Below, in pieces: positions 8,608 through 17,143 of a stretch of 64,000 nucleotides of DNA; positions within the stretch are counted from its first letter, which is position 1, and each line of letters begins with the position of its first letter. The stretch covers positions 62,001 through 126,000 of the forward strand of contig NZ_RZTZ01000006.1 of the NCBI RefSeq assembly GCF_004005475.1, written 5' to 3'. The notes beneath the pieces were generated by a model. That model was given only the letters and a program-made list of their open reading frames with translations. It was not told the origin of the DNA and ran no database searches. The DNA is from Niallia taxi. GTDB taxonomy: Bacteria; Bacillota; Bacilli; Bacillales; Cytobacillaceae. The position numbers were made by a program, and so were the translations under genes.

Positions 8608-10068
8608 TTATTCTCTTTTTTTAGATACAGGTTCCTCATGCTGATATCCATGCTTATTCGTTAGTTTTCGTAATGGAAAGCGATAGATAGTATCCTTTTG
8701 GTCTTTTGAATTAAAAGGGAAAAGTGGAGCAAAGTAAGGCACACCAAAGGATCTTAAATGATTAAGATGAAAAACTAACGCTAAAGTTGCAAGAATAATT
8801 CCATATAACCCTAAAAATGCAGCAATTAAGATAAAGCCGTACCGAAGTGTCCGAACAGCTGTTGCTAGTGTCATAATTGGTGCTACGAAACTGAATATAT
8901 ATGACATGCTTACTACAAGTAGTGTAGCAGGCTGAACTAAACCTGCTTCTACGGCTGACTGACCTATGATTATCGTCCCAACAATGGACACAACTGAAAC
9001 CAATCCCTTCGGCAATCGCAGCGCACCTTCAATGATAATTTGGAAAAGAAACATAAAGAGAAGTAGCTCAACGACTAAAGGTAAAGGTTTACCTTCCCTT
9101 TGAGAAGCCAGGCTTAAAATTAAATCAAAGGGCAATAGCCCTGGATGGTATGTTACAAAGGCTAGATAAAACGCTGGTAAATAAATAGCCAATATCAATG
9201 CAAGGATTCTGAGTAGCCTTGTAACACCACCATTAACAAAGTAATAATCATCTGGTGATTGCAAGAACTGTAAAAAAAGCGCTGGTACGACTAACGCATA
9301 CGGTGTACCCTCAACTAAAATCGCAATTTTTCCATCCGTAATTTCTCCTGTAAGCACATCTGGTCTATCTGTTGTCAAAATCAGTGGAAACGGTGTGAGA
9401 AACTGGTCGCGAATAAATTCTTCCACATAGTTTGCATCCATTATTTTACTTGTCTTTATTTTTGTTAACCTTTTTTTTAATTCTGCTAATATTGTTTTAT
9501 CTACTGAGTTTTCTAAATAGATTATGCAAATATTTGTATTCGTAAGGCTTCCAAACGTATAATTTTCTAATCGAAGTTGTTCGTTTTTAATGGCATGTCT
9601 CATAATCGCTATATTTGTCGCAAGATTTTCATTAAATCCAATTAAAGGACCCTTCGTAACACGTTGCCCCTCTGCTTCAGTCAGAGACCTTTCCTTCCAT
9701 TTGGCAACATCAATAGACAGGACATCTTTTATTCCCTCTATGATCACGATGGTTTTGCCATTGAGCACATCGTGAATAGCATCTTTATATAAATGAAGAG
9801 TTGCAATGGATTTAGCCTGAATAATTTCCTTCTGAACAGTAAGTAAAATATCTTCAGCTTCTACTGCAGGAGATAGCTGCTGTAAAGGCTTAATAATAAA
9901 ATTTTCAATCTCTTTCTCATCAGCAATGCCTGCAATAAAAACGATAGAACACTCTAATCTATTCTCCATCAATAGATTCAAGGTAATGGATCGAACATTT
10001 AAGTCGTTAGGATTACCTAAAGAAGCTTTAATATTGTCAGCACTTATACCCTTTAGGCTTGCCCCCAT
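8608..10068 (-). CDS. GerA-family spore germination protein
   Basis: A 486-residue A subunit of a germinant receptor. An N-terminal soluble domain (about 1-235) precedes five or six membrane helices (about 240-440) with the family-typical VEGTPYALVVPALF and FYLAFVTYHPGLLP segments. I chose ATG 10068 because GGAGGT lies six bases upstream; an in-frame ATG at 10086 has no such site. First gene of the A-C-B operon. A sigma-G promoter would be expected in the 110 bases upstream, but I cannot identify one with confidence. Confidence 0.92.
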   Translation of the reverse strand: MGASLKGISADNIKASLGNPNDLNVRSITLNLLMENRLECSIVFIAGIADEKEIENFIIKPLQQLSPAVEAEDILLTVQKEIIQAKSIATLHLYKDAIHDVLNGKTIVIIEGIKDVLSIDVAKWKERSLTEAEGQRVTKGPLIGFNENLATNIAIMRHAIKNEQLRLENYTFGSLTNTNICIIYLENSVDKTILAELKKRLTKIKTSKIMDANYVEEFIRDQFLTPFPLILTTDRPDVLTGEITDGKIAILVEGTPYALVVPALFLQFLQSPDDYYFVNGGVTRLLRILALILAIYLPAFYLAFVTYHPGLLPFDLILSLASQREGKPLPLVVELLLFMFLFQIIIEGALRLPKGLVSVVSIVGTIIIGQSAVEAGLVQPATLLVVSMSYIFSFVAPIMTLATAVRTLRYGFILIAAFLGLYGIILATLALVFHLNHLRSFGVPYFAPLFPFNSKDQKDTIYRFPLRKLTNKHGYQHEEPVSKKRE

Positions 10069-10182
10069 CCTAATACCTCCAAACATTTATATATTTGTTA
10101 ATTTTAACTAAGTGGTAGATTTTTATGTATAGCTTAGCTCCTAAAATAAAAAAAATAGAGGCAGCTTATTCTCCAATTAAAC

Positions 10183-10240
10183 AAAAAAAACCGGACTATT
10201 ACGCGAAATCTTCAGGTGAAAATTCCGCATAATAGTTCCG
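10183..10240 (-). terminator. Long hairpin terminator of the EamA gene
   Basis: On the minus strand, an approximately 18-bp imperfect stem (CGGAACTATTATGCGGAA pairing with TTTCGCGTAATAGTCCG) is followed by eight T residues. It resembles the CCGAACTATT hairpins at 78-113 and 63901-63939. Confidence 0.8.
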
Positions 10241-10287
10241 ATTTAGCTATGATTGATATACTTGTACCAGTATCCAACCCTTTTTAT

Positions 10288-11196
10288 TTAATTAGCTAAA
10301 GAATTATTTGCTTTAGTATTCATGCTAGATTTAGAATACTTTAAATTACTGGCAGCGATTCCTCCTAAAATAATTACCACGCCGATCCATTGCACTCCAC
10401 TAACATGTTCTTTTAAAACGAAGGCAGACATAAGAACGGCTACAGGAAGCTCAGATGCTGTTAGAATTGTGCCAAGTCCTGGACCAATCTTTGGCATACC
10501 AATTGAAAATAACAGTGGTGGCAATACTGCACCAAAGAAACCAAGGATTAAGCCGAACTTTGTTACCCCTATTAATACAGGTAAATCAATTAAATAGAAT
10601 GGTGGAAATACGATGAACACAATGATTAATCCGCCACTAGACAGCAATGCACTTTTTAACAGCGGCGCTGTATCTTTCCCGACAGAACCACTGAGGAAAA
10701 TAAACGTTGCAAACGTCACTGCAGAAAGCATTCCCCACATAGCACCTTGCAATGATACAGTAACTCCTGTATCTGAAAGGATTCCTGCTGCTAAGAGAGA
10801 ACCTGCAAGAAGAATAACGATGGCAACAAGTTTTTCTAGTGAAGGCTTCTTTTTTAAGAATACTAGCTCTAGTATCGAACCGATCCAAATATATTGAAAA
10901 AGAAAAATAATAGCCAATGAAGCATGAAGTGATTGCAGCGAGTGATAATAGAATATTCCTGTTAAACCAAACGGAACACCTGATAACAGCAGCTTTACCG
11001 CTTGATTTCGTGAAATTTTCTGCTTTTTTGTTAATGCTACAAGCAGCCAAATAATCACTGTCCCAAATAAATATTGTCCACCTGTTATCTCCTGCACCGA
11101 AAATCCATTAGCGTAAGCAAGTTTAACAAATGTTGATAAGATGCCATAACTGCAGCCACCTAAGAAAACAATTAATACATAATGCCAGTTTTTCAT
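10288..11196 (-). CDS. EamA (DMT) family transporter
   Basis: A 302-residue membrane protein with ten helices arranged as two EamA repeats (about 5-140 and 155-290). This is the drug/metabolite transporter fold used to export metabolites or amino acids. The start at 11196 follows AAAGGAGGT closely. It is expressed from its own promoter (11321-11349), and a terminator hairpin in the leader (11217-11255) ends just before the ribosome site. Expression is therefore probably controlled by attenuation. The substrate is not visible from sequence. Confidence 0.88.
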   Translation of the reverse strand: MKNWHYVLIVFLGGCSYGILSTFVKLAYANGFSVQEITGGQYLFGTVIIWLLVALTKKQKISRNQAVKLLLSGVPFGLTGIFYYHSLQSLHASLAIIFLFQYIWIGSILELVFLKKKPSLEKLVAIVILLAGSLLAAGILSDTGVTVSLQGAMWGMLSAVTFATFIFLSGSVGKDTAPLLKSALLSSGGLIIVFIVFPPFYLIDLPVLIGVTKFGLILGFFGAVLPPLLFSIGMPKIGPGLGTILTASELPVAVLMSAFVLKEHVSGVQWIGVVIILGGIAASNLKYSKSSMNTKANNSLAN

Positions 11197-11216
11197 ACTA
11201 GCACCTCCTTTTGCAT

Positions 11217-11255
11217 AAAAAAAGCCACACAAATGTCCTAAGACACTTGTGTGGC
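11217..11255 (-). promoter_or_regulatory. Leader terminator (attenuator) before the EamA gene
   Basis: In the RNA sense the leader forms a stem of about 14 bp, GCCACACAAGTGTC pairing with GGACATTTGTGTGGC. Seven T residues follow, then the ribosome site and start codon within 25 bases. It lies between the promoter and the gene, so it must be read through for expression. An upstream GTGG (about 11281-11284) could pair with CCAC of the stem and act as antiterminator. I do not recognise a named riboswitch. Confidence 0.7.
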
Positions 11256-11320
11256 GAAAATAGAGCTTACTCTAGAAAAATCCACGAACAAAAAAATTTT
11301 AGTATGTTAATTCCGACTTT

Positions 11321-11349
11321 ATTATAAAATCAACCATTATTGTTGTCAA
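11321..11349 (-). promoter_or_regulatory. Consensus sigma-A promoter of the EamA gene
   Basis: Minus strand TTGACA (11349-11344), a 17-base spacer and TATAAT (11326-11321), a perfect match to both hexamers. Transcription should start near 11314, giving a leader of about 118 bases. Confidence 0.85.
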
Positions 11350-11358
11350 TAGTGTCTC

Positions 11359-12231
11359 TTAATCATTAGCACAAAATTTCGCAACAATTTTCATAAGACG
11401 TTCATTTTCTTCAGAAGGTATGTGTTCATTCAGTCTGGCTCCCGCAATAATTGCCATCCATTCTAAAATTGCCTTCTTAGAAATATTGGCCCTATTACAG
11501 TAGGAGCGAAGATATAATTCTGCTAATTCATGGGAATACGATGAAATTAATAAATAGGTACGACAAACGTCTGCTCTCGGATCACCAGCACTAGCATCTA
11601 CCCAGTCAATAATACTAATCAACTCATTACTTACAAGTAGATTATATGGATGCAAGTCACCATGACATAGTTTAGGTTCATATTGCAGGGAACTTAATCT
11701 ACTTAAAAGTTTAATTTTTTGTTCTTCACCTAAAGTGGGGGCCGAATTAATTTGCCGGTTCAGTTTTTCTGCCATAGATTCCACTTCATCATCTTGATGA
11801 ATTTTAACTGTATGTATCTCTTTCTGTACATTCACGAAGATGTCAATATAATGCTCGACAGACCCCATCTTGTTCTGAATTTGCTGACCTAGCGTTTCAC
11901 CGTTTATGTATTCCATAACGATTGCCTGTCTTCCATTTATTTTGGTAACTTCAAATACCCTCGGGACATTAAGGCCACACGAATAAGCAAACTTTTGTTT
12001 CTTAGCTTCATATGTGGCTTCAGTTGGCGGTAAATATTCCTTAAATAGCTTAATTACTTTATTATTGTACAAAAATACATCTGCCGTATTTCCAGTAGCT
12101 ATTGCACTCCCTAAATCCACTATCTTCCCTCCCCAAGGTATTGCCTCTGCCTCCGTCAAATTTGACAACTGATTATCAATTACTAACCATTTAATTTCAA
12201 AGTTTTTCTTTATGGAATTTGCAGATGTCAT
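11359..12231 (-). CDS. APH-family phosphotransferase
   Basis: A 290-residue kinase-like protein of the aminoglycoside phosphotransferase/choline kinase fold. The catalytic loop reads CHGDLHPYN (Asp as base), and the metal-binding motif is IIDWVDASAGDPRAD. The N lobe carries VIKLFKEY with the ATP-binding lysine. The target is unknown; many such Bacillus proteins phosphorylate small metabolites or are resistance-like without proven activity. Its ATG overlaps the stop of the upstream DinB gene by one base (TAATG), so the two are coupled and may act in one process. Confidence 0.8.
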   Translation of the reverse strand: MTSANSIKKNFEIKWLVIDNQLSNLTEAEAIPWGGKIVDLGSAIATGNTADVFLYNNKVIKLFKEYLPPTEATYEAKKQKFAYSCGLNVPRVFEVTKINGRQAIVMEYINGETLGQQIQNKMGSVEHYIDIFVNVQKEIHTVKIHQDDEVESMAEKLNRQINSAPTLGEEQKIKLLSRLSSLQYEPKLCHGDLHPYNLLVSNELISIIDWVDASAGDPRADVCRTYLLISSYSHELAELYLRSYCNRANISKKAILEWMAIIAGARLNEHIPSEENERLMKIVAKFCAND

Positions 12232-12680
12232 TATTTAACTAAAATTTGGTTGTAAATATGATGCTCCATATGCTCGAGATAATCCTGTATCAGCCATTCT
12301 AATGTTTTTTCTTCGTTATTGCCGATATCACAAATATAAGATAATTTTTCAGATGGTATGTTTTGCAAAACATGGACAATTTGGTTATTTAACGCTTGAA
12401 AGAGAGTTACTATATCCTGAAGAGGTCTTTCTTGATAATTCTGGAGTATAACACATTGCACTTGATTATAAGGCTGAATCACATATGGTTGTTCTTCATA
12501 TTGAACTTGTAGAAATCTACCTAGATTATTAATGGCAGAGTCACATAGATGTCCTAATATCTCTTTTTTGGACCATTTGTTTGGTGCAGACCGATTAGAA
12601 ATTTCTGTTACTGACATAGTAGTGAATTCCTTTGGTAATGCTTGTATCCAGTGGTTTATACCATTAATTACTTTCTCCAT
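12231..12680 (-). CDS. DinB-family protein
   Basis: A 149-residue four-helix bundle of the DinB/YfiT superfamily, thought to be metal-dependent hydrolases or thiol transferases. Candidate metal ligands are His44 (ILGHLCD) and the C-terminal His137 and His141 (YLEHMEHH). GGAGG lies upstream of the ATG. First gene of a two-gene unit with the APH-like kinase. The substrate is unknown. Confidence 0.75.
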   Translation of the reverse strand: MEKVINGINHWIQALPKEFTTMSVTEISNRSAPNKWSKKEILGHLCDSAINNLGRFLQVQYEEQPYVIQPYNQVQCVILQNYQERPLQDIVTLFQALNNQIVHVLQNIPSEKLSYICDIGNNEEKTLEWLIQDYLEHMEHHIYNQILVK

Positions 12681-12864
12681 CCTTTACCTCCTCATTGTAC
12701 TTACCTAAATAGCTTCTACAATTATATTGCATGGAAACAACAATCATTCATTTGATGAAAGCAATTGATTGCTACAGAGAAATTCAAGTCTAAATGTATA
12801 CATACTAGTTAAACAAGCTCCTAATAAATGACATTGAGAGCTGTTCCTTCCTTATAATTAAAGT

Positions 12865-13043
12865 CAAATTATTCTTGAAATACTTTTCATAGGTATTTCG
12901 CTAATGCCTTCACCTGAAGGGAAAGGACCACAATGAGGAAGTAAAACAAACGGTATTTCAAGTCTTGCAGCCATTTATTCGTAGTTAAATTGATCTGTTC
13001 TCGAGGCAATCATAAAGGAATATCCCAGCAAGTTATTGACTCT
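12865..13043 (-). pseudogene. Possible gene remnant, family unknown
   Basis: In the gap between the DinB gene and the gene ending at 13049, one minus-strand frame reads as protein-like sequence for about 58 codons. It contains LLGYSFMIASRTDQF and MAARLEIPFVLLPHC. The frame is interrupted by one TAA at 12975-12977 and has no start or ribosome site. It may be the residue of a deleted gene. I cannot name the family, and chance is a real alternative. Confidence 0.3.
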
Positions 13044-13048
13044 TTTGT

Positions 13049-13651
13049 CTATAACTCATTCTCCAATGTAATAACAAATTCAATTCCTGTTGGTTTTCTT
13101 TGCAGTGGTTCTTTATATTCCGTAAAAATGAACTTAACTGCAGACATATCGTCAGGTAATGGCGGTGATACAGTGTAAGTATGTGACATATGACCGTCAG
13201 AGCCTCCTCCTCCTATGTCTTTGCAGTCATACTCCACCCCATTATTTTCTATCGAGAGCTCTAGAAAGGTAAATTCAAGTAAAGATTCTGCATTTTCTTC
13301 TAACGGTTCTTTATCCATCGTTAAATTTACGATGCTAGCATTTTCATATTGACGTACAAATGTTACGGTGAAAAATAGATTATCCCTTTCATATGACTTT
13401 AATATCGGGATATTTTTACGAAATCCTTTTGGGTCAACATATGGCTTAAATAGGTCTTCAACTAATAAGTGATGGAATAATCCGTCTAAAAATCCCTCAT
13501 ATAAATCATATTTTTTTGACCATGAAGTTATAAGCTGAGAGGTTGGAATACTTGACTTACTCGATATACTTTTTCGTTTGTTAATCAATTCACATATTTG
13601 TTCGTCAATTGTTTCAAAACGGCGATCATATTGTTCTCGTTTATCTGTCAT
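13049..13651 (-). CDS. Hypothetical protein with chorismate-mutase-like N terminus
   Basis: A 200-residue soluble protein. Residues about 8-30 (FETIDEQICELINKRKSI) look like the first helix of an AroQ-type chorismate mutase, but the rest does not. The C-terminal half (about 90-200) is strand-rich with a GGGGSDGH loop. GGAGG precedes the ATG at good spacing. It stands alone. I recall similar uncharacterised Bacillus proteins but can give no function. Confidence 0.6.
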   Translation of the reverse strand: MTDKREQYDRRFETIDEQICELINKRKSISSKSSIPTSQLITSWSKKYDLYEGFLDGLFHHLLVEDLFKPYVDPKGFRKNIPILKSYERDNLFFTVTFVRQYENASIVNLTMDKEPLEENAESLLEFTFLELSIENNGVEYDCKDIGGGGSDGHMSHTYTVSPPLPDDMSAVKFIFTEYKEPLQRKPTGIEFVITLENEL

Positions 13652-13802
13652 TTTACTTCCTCCTCATGGTAAGATGATGAACTAATTTTAGCATAATCTG
13701 GAAAAGATAGAAACTAACTTAATAGACTTTGTGTATTTAGCAATAATAGGTAAAAATATGCTACTATTTAAATAAATCAGTCAGATAAAAGGAGGTAAAA
13801 TA

Positions 13803-14168
13803 ATGAACTATTCTTCGATTAACTTTCAGGAGAAATTTTCGAAGTTTACGGACCAATGGTCACCGAAGGTCATTGCCGAAATGAATAATTATCAATTTAA
13901 ATTAGTTAAGGTGCTTGGTGATTTCGTCTGGCATAAGCATGAAGATACAGATGAAGTGTTTATTGTAATGGAAGGCAGTTTAATCATTGAATTTAGGGAT
14001 GGTAAAGTTCAATTAAAGGAAGGAGAAATGTTTGTTATTCCGAAAAATGTAGAACATAAGCCTTATGCGGTTTCGGAATGCAAAATAATGCTTGTGGAAC
14101 CTAAAGGTGTAGTCAATACTGGCGAGGAAAGAACCTCCCAAACAGCAGAAAATGATGTGTGGATATAA
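13803..14168 (+). CDS. Cupin-domain protein
   Basis: A 121-residue single-domain cupin. Metal ligands typical of the fold are visible: His44 and His46 (WHKHEDTDE), Glu51, and His85 (NVEHKP). The first cupin motif ends at MEGSL and the second begins at EMFVIPKN. AAAGGAGG precedes the ATG. Small cupins of this kind are often annotated as mannose-6-phosphate isomerase-like, but the substrate is unknown. It stands alone. Confidence 0.8.
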   Translation: MNYSSINFQEKFSKFTDQWSPKVIAEMNNYQFKLVKVLGDFVWHKHEDTDEVFIVMEGSLIIEFRDGKVQLKEGEMFVIPKNVEHKPYAVSECKIMLVEPKGVVNTGEERTSQTAENDVWI

Positions 14169-14293
14169 TAGCTTGCTATAAAACTAGCTGTTTTTTTCAT
14201 TAATTGGGATAATACATCACTTAGATGAATAATATCAATTTTATTCTAACTTAGTAGCATTGGACCTTTTTGTAAATACTGGCTTTCCATTTT

Positions 14294-14423
14294 GTTCGTT
14301 CCATTGCGTTCACCTTACACTCGCTTTCCGCGGGCAAAGCTTTTAATCTCCTCTTCTTCGCCTGCGGGGTCTAAAGCGTCCTCTATTTCCCTTAGTATTC
14401 GAGTGGCCTCCGCTCCATTCCAC
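14294..14423 (+). repeat. GC-rich intergenic repeat, copy 1
   Basis: A 130-base element much richer in G and C than its surroundings. Recognisable blocks are GTTCGTTCCATTGCG, ACTCGCTTTCCGCGGG, CGCCTGCGGGGTCTAAAGCG, TATTCGAGTGGCCTCC and GCTCCATTCCACT. Copy 2 at 46177-46306 has the same blocks in the same order and orientation. It resembles a non-coding repeat I have seen scattered through Bacillaceae genomes. No open frame is conserved. The flanks (14169-14293 and 14424-14547) hold no gene I can see. Confidence 0.75.
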
Positions 14424-14547
14424 TAATTTTTAAATTATATTAAAACATAAAACGTTAAAACTAATTGTTAATCTGTAAATGTTTATTTTTGATTGATTAA
14501 TACTTATTACAACTTTATATGATAAAGTCTATTTCAGTAGTATTAAT

Positions 14548-15867
14548 TTAGATTGTTTTCCACTTTTCCATTAAACTATCCACTCGATTGACTATATGCT
14601 GCTCTGAAATGGTCTTTATGCTGCGGTCTTTTACTATTATTTTGCCGTCTACTAATACATCTGTAATTGCATTTGGTTGGAGGGAATAAACTACATTTGC
14701 AAATAACTCTGTTTTTGGGGAAAGGGATAAATCATTTATATCTAATGTAACGAAGTCTGCCTTCATTCCTGCTTTCATCTCACCTGTTGACAGCTGCAGC
14801 ATTTCCGCTCCTGCTTTTGTTCCCATGTTGTATACTTGTTTTGCATTAATACAAGTACCATCAAGGCGAGTTACCTTTTGCAGAAGAGAGCACATTCTCA
14901 TTTCTTCGAAAATACTGATACGATTATTGCTGCAGGCTCCATCTGAACCAAGTGAAATACGGACACCTGCCTCAAGTAAATCTGGTATTCTTGTCACTCC
15001 ATCAGATAAAAACATATTACTTGATGGGCAATAAGCGAGTGCTGTTTTTCTTTGTCCTAGTAACTTTATTTCACTGTCATCCAACCAAACTAGATGAATA
15101 GCAATCATACTATCATCGACAACACCAAGAGAATCGAGATAATGAACTGGACGTAGGCCATACCTTTCAAGTGTCTCATCGACTTCAAAGGTTTCTTCTG
15201 CCACATGAATATGAAACGGGGTATTTAATTCTTTCGCAAGACGGTGTCCTGCCTTAATCATTTCCGGTGATGCCGCGTGAGGACTATGTGGTGCAGGATG
15301 AATAGACACCATTGAATCACCTTGATACTTTATTGCGAGCTGTCTTGTTCGGTCAACAGCCTCTGCTACACTTTCTTGATAACTGCTTGGGGCACCTTCC
15401 CAATCATACATCGTCCTTGCGAAAACAAGGCGGATTCCAATATCCTTTGCTGCTTGAATCACCGCTTCATCTGTGGCAATTCCACCATTATGAACATAAA
15501 AAAAGTCACTGACAGTTGTTACACCGTATTTCAGCATTTCTCCAAAAGCAAAGAGCGCTCCCGTATAAATTGCTTCCTCATCCAATAATGGTGTGTAACG
15601 GTACAATGCTTGATCTCTCCATTCTAAAAACGGACGATCCACTGCAATTCCTCTTAGTAAGCTTTGAAAAGAGTGGTTATGAGCATTAACTGTTCCTGGC
15701 AAAATTGCTTTGTCCTTCCAATCTACTACAGCTATTCCTTTATATTTTTCGATAAGCTGTTTCCTTGGTCCAATTTCTTTTATTACACCATCCAAGACAT
15801 AAATGGCCTGATTCTTTTGAAATTGGCTATTTATATAAACAAAATCAGCGGTATATATCATACTCAT
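14548..15867 (-). CDS. Amidohydrolase, probable formimidoylglutamate deiminase (HutF-like)
   Basis: A 439-residue metal-dependent amidohydrolase of the ATZ/TRZ-HutF group. Zinc ligands are visible: NAHNHSF, HIHVAEE and the Asp of LGSDGACSNN. The motif APHSPHA resembles the HutF substrate loop. As last gene of the hut operon, with no hutG present, it most likely deaminates N-formiminoglutamate to N-formylglutamate; that specificity is an inference. AAGGAG precedes two adjacent ATGs (15870 and 15867); the second has the better spacing. It begins 14 bases after the M20 gene. Alternative: an unrelated deaminase carried in the operon. Confidence 0.7.
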   Translation of the reverse strand: MSMIYTADFVYINSQFQKNQAIYVLDGVIKEIGPRKQLIEKYKGIAVVDWKDKAILPGTVNAHNHSFQSLLRGIAVDRPFLEWRDQALYRYTPLLDEEAIYTGALFAFGEMLKYGVTTVSDFFYVHNGGIATDEAVIQAAKDIGIRLVFARTMYDWEGAPSSYQESVAEAVDRTRQLAIKYQGDSMVSIHPAPHSPHAASPEMIKAGHRLAKELNTPFHIHVAEETFEVDETLERYGLRPVHYLDSLGVVDDSMIAIHLVWLDDSEIKLLGQRKTALAYCPSSNMFLSDGVTRIPDLLEAGVRISLGSDGACSNNRISIFEEMRMCSLLQKVTRLDGTCINAKQVYNMGTKAGAEMLQLSTGEMKAGMKADFVTLDINDLSLSPKTELFANVVYSLQPNAITDVLVDGKIIVKDRSIKTISEQHIVNRVDSLMEKWKTI

Positions 15868-15880
15868 CATGTACGCTCCT

Positions 15881-17143
15881 TTACACATCTAATTTTTCGT
15901 CTAATGAAAGAATCGAATGCAGCAGCACATTCGCCGCTTTTTCGATGTCCTCCAATCCGCTTTCTTCCTCTGGACAGTGACTTTTCCCTCCAACACTTGG
16001 AACAAATATCATGCCGCTTCTTGTTATTGCTGCCATATGTGCAGCATCATGTCCTGCCATGCTGCCAAGTATTAAATAAGGGAAATTCAGAAGCTCTGCA
16101 CTGCTTTTTATTGCTTCCATTACTACTTCATCCATTTCAGCTGGCGCTTGGTCTAACAACACTTTTCTTTCTATTTGCACAGCTCGTTTCTCCTTACAAT
16201 CCAAGCAATCAAGCGTAAAAGCTGCTAATACCTCCTGTATTTCAAGCGATGTTTTCCCTCTTACTTCTAATGACATTGTTACTTTATCAGGGATAATATT
16301 CGGTGCATTTGGGCTGGCAGTAATCTTCCCAATCGTGCCAACCACTTCCTTTGAAGGGTGCCTTAAACAGGCACGCTCTAACGATAATATAAGCTCTGAT
16401 GCTGCAGCTAAGGCATCCTTTCTATCTTCCATTAATGTAGTTCCAGCATGATTAGCCTCGCCGATAACGGTTATTTGTTCACGATAGATACCTGTAATTG
16501 CCATTACAATCCCGATAGGTATGGAACTGTTGACAAGCCTTTTGCCTTGTTCAATATGCACCTCTAAATAAGCACTAAGTTCTATCGGTTTTCTTATGCA
16601 GTTCGCAAATTGCTCAAAACTCCCCCCTGCAGATCGTAATGCATCTGTGAGCTTCGTTCCTGCTGTATCTGCTACATCTATAAGATTAACTTTCGTCAAT
16701 TTGCCGCTGACCGCCCTGCTTCCAAATGTAGACAATCCAAAAGGATTAGGTTCTTCTGCACTAAATGAAACTAACTCGAGTGGATGCCTTGTCACTATGC
16801 CGTTTTCTTCCAATACTCTCAATACTTCAAGAGCCATTAATACACCAAGTGCTCCGTCATATTTCCCGCCGTTTGGGACTGTATCAATATGTGAGCCAAA
16901 CACAATACTCGGAAGATTCCTAGCCCCCTTACGTTTCCCCCAAATATTTGCGGCTTCATCAACCTTTACAACCAAATTCGAATGTTCAAGACGACTCTTC
17001 AGCCATTCTCTTGCTGCTAATTCACTTGAAGTAAAGGTGGTTCTATCAAGACCACCTTTATCGTTTTTACCGAATTCCCCAAGTGCTTCAATGTCTGTTT
17101 TCAGTCGAGCTATATTAATGGAAAGCTTCCGTTTTTGCAACAT
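15881..17143 (-). CDS. M20-family amidohydrolase (allantoate/N-carbamoyl amino acid hydrolase type)
   Basis: A 420-residue dinuclear metallohydrolase of the M20 carbamoylase family. It shows the usual ligands (GSHIDTVPNGGKYDGALG, AEEPNPFG, GHDAAH) and a central dimerisation domain (about 215-330). Relatives hydrolyse N-carbamoyl-L-amino acids or allantoate, and some also deformylate N-formyl amino acids. Here the context suggests removal of formate from N-formylglutamate, giving glutamate. It overlaps the 3' end of hutI by 29 bases and has GGTGG ahead of its ATG, so translation is coupled. The step assigned is an inference from context. Confidence 0.8.
   Translation of the reverse strand: MLQKRKLSINIARLKTDIEALGEFGKNDKGGLDRTTFTSSELAAREWLKSRLEHSNLVVKVDEAANIWGKRKGARNLPSIVFGSHIDTVPNGGKYDGALGVLMALEVLRVLEENGIVTRHPLELVSFSAEEPNPFGLSTFGSRAVSGKLTKVNLIDVADTAGTKLTDALRSAGGSFEQFANCIRKPIELSAYLEVHIEQGKRLVNSSIPIGIVMAITGIYREQITVIGEANHAGTTLMEDRKDALAAASELILSLERACLRHPSKEVVGTIGKITASPNAPNIIPDKVTMSLEVRGKTSLEIQEVLAAFTLDCLDCKEKRAVQIERKVLLDQAPAEMDEVVMEAIKSSAELLNFPYLILGSMAGHDAAHMAAITRSGMIFVPSVGGKSHCPEEESGLEDIEKAANVLLHSILSLDEKLDV

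Noticed and set aside
10637-11050. 137-codon minus-strand frame inside the EamA gene
   Set aside because: Alternative frame of a clearly conserved transporter; Cys/Arg-rich composition typical of a shadow.
15664-16218. 184-codon plus-strand frame opposite the M20 and amidohydrolase genes
   Set aside because: It lies antisense across two well-supported genes, is Phe/Leu/Ser/His-rich as expected for a shadow frame, and has no ribosome site.
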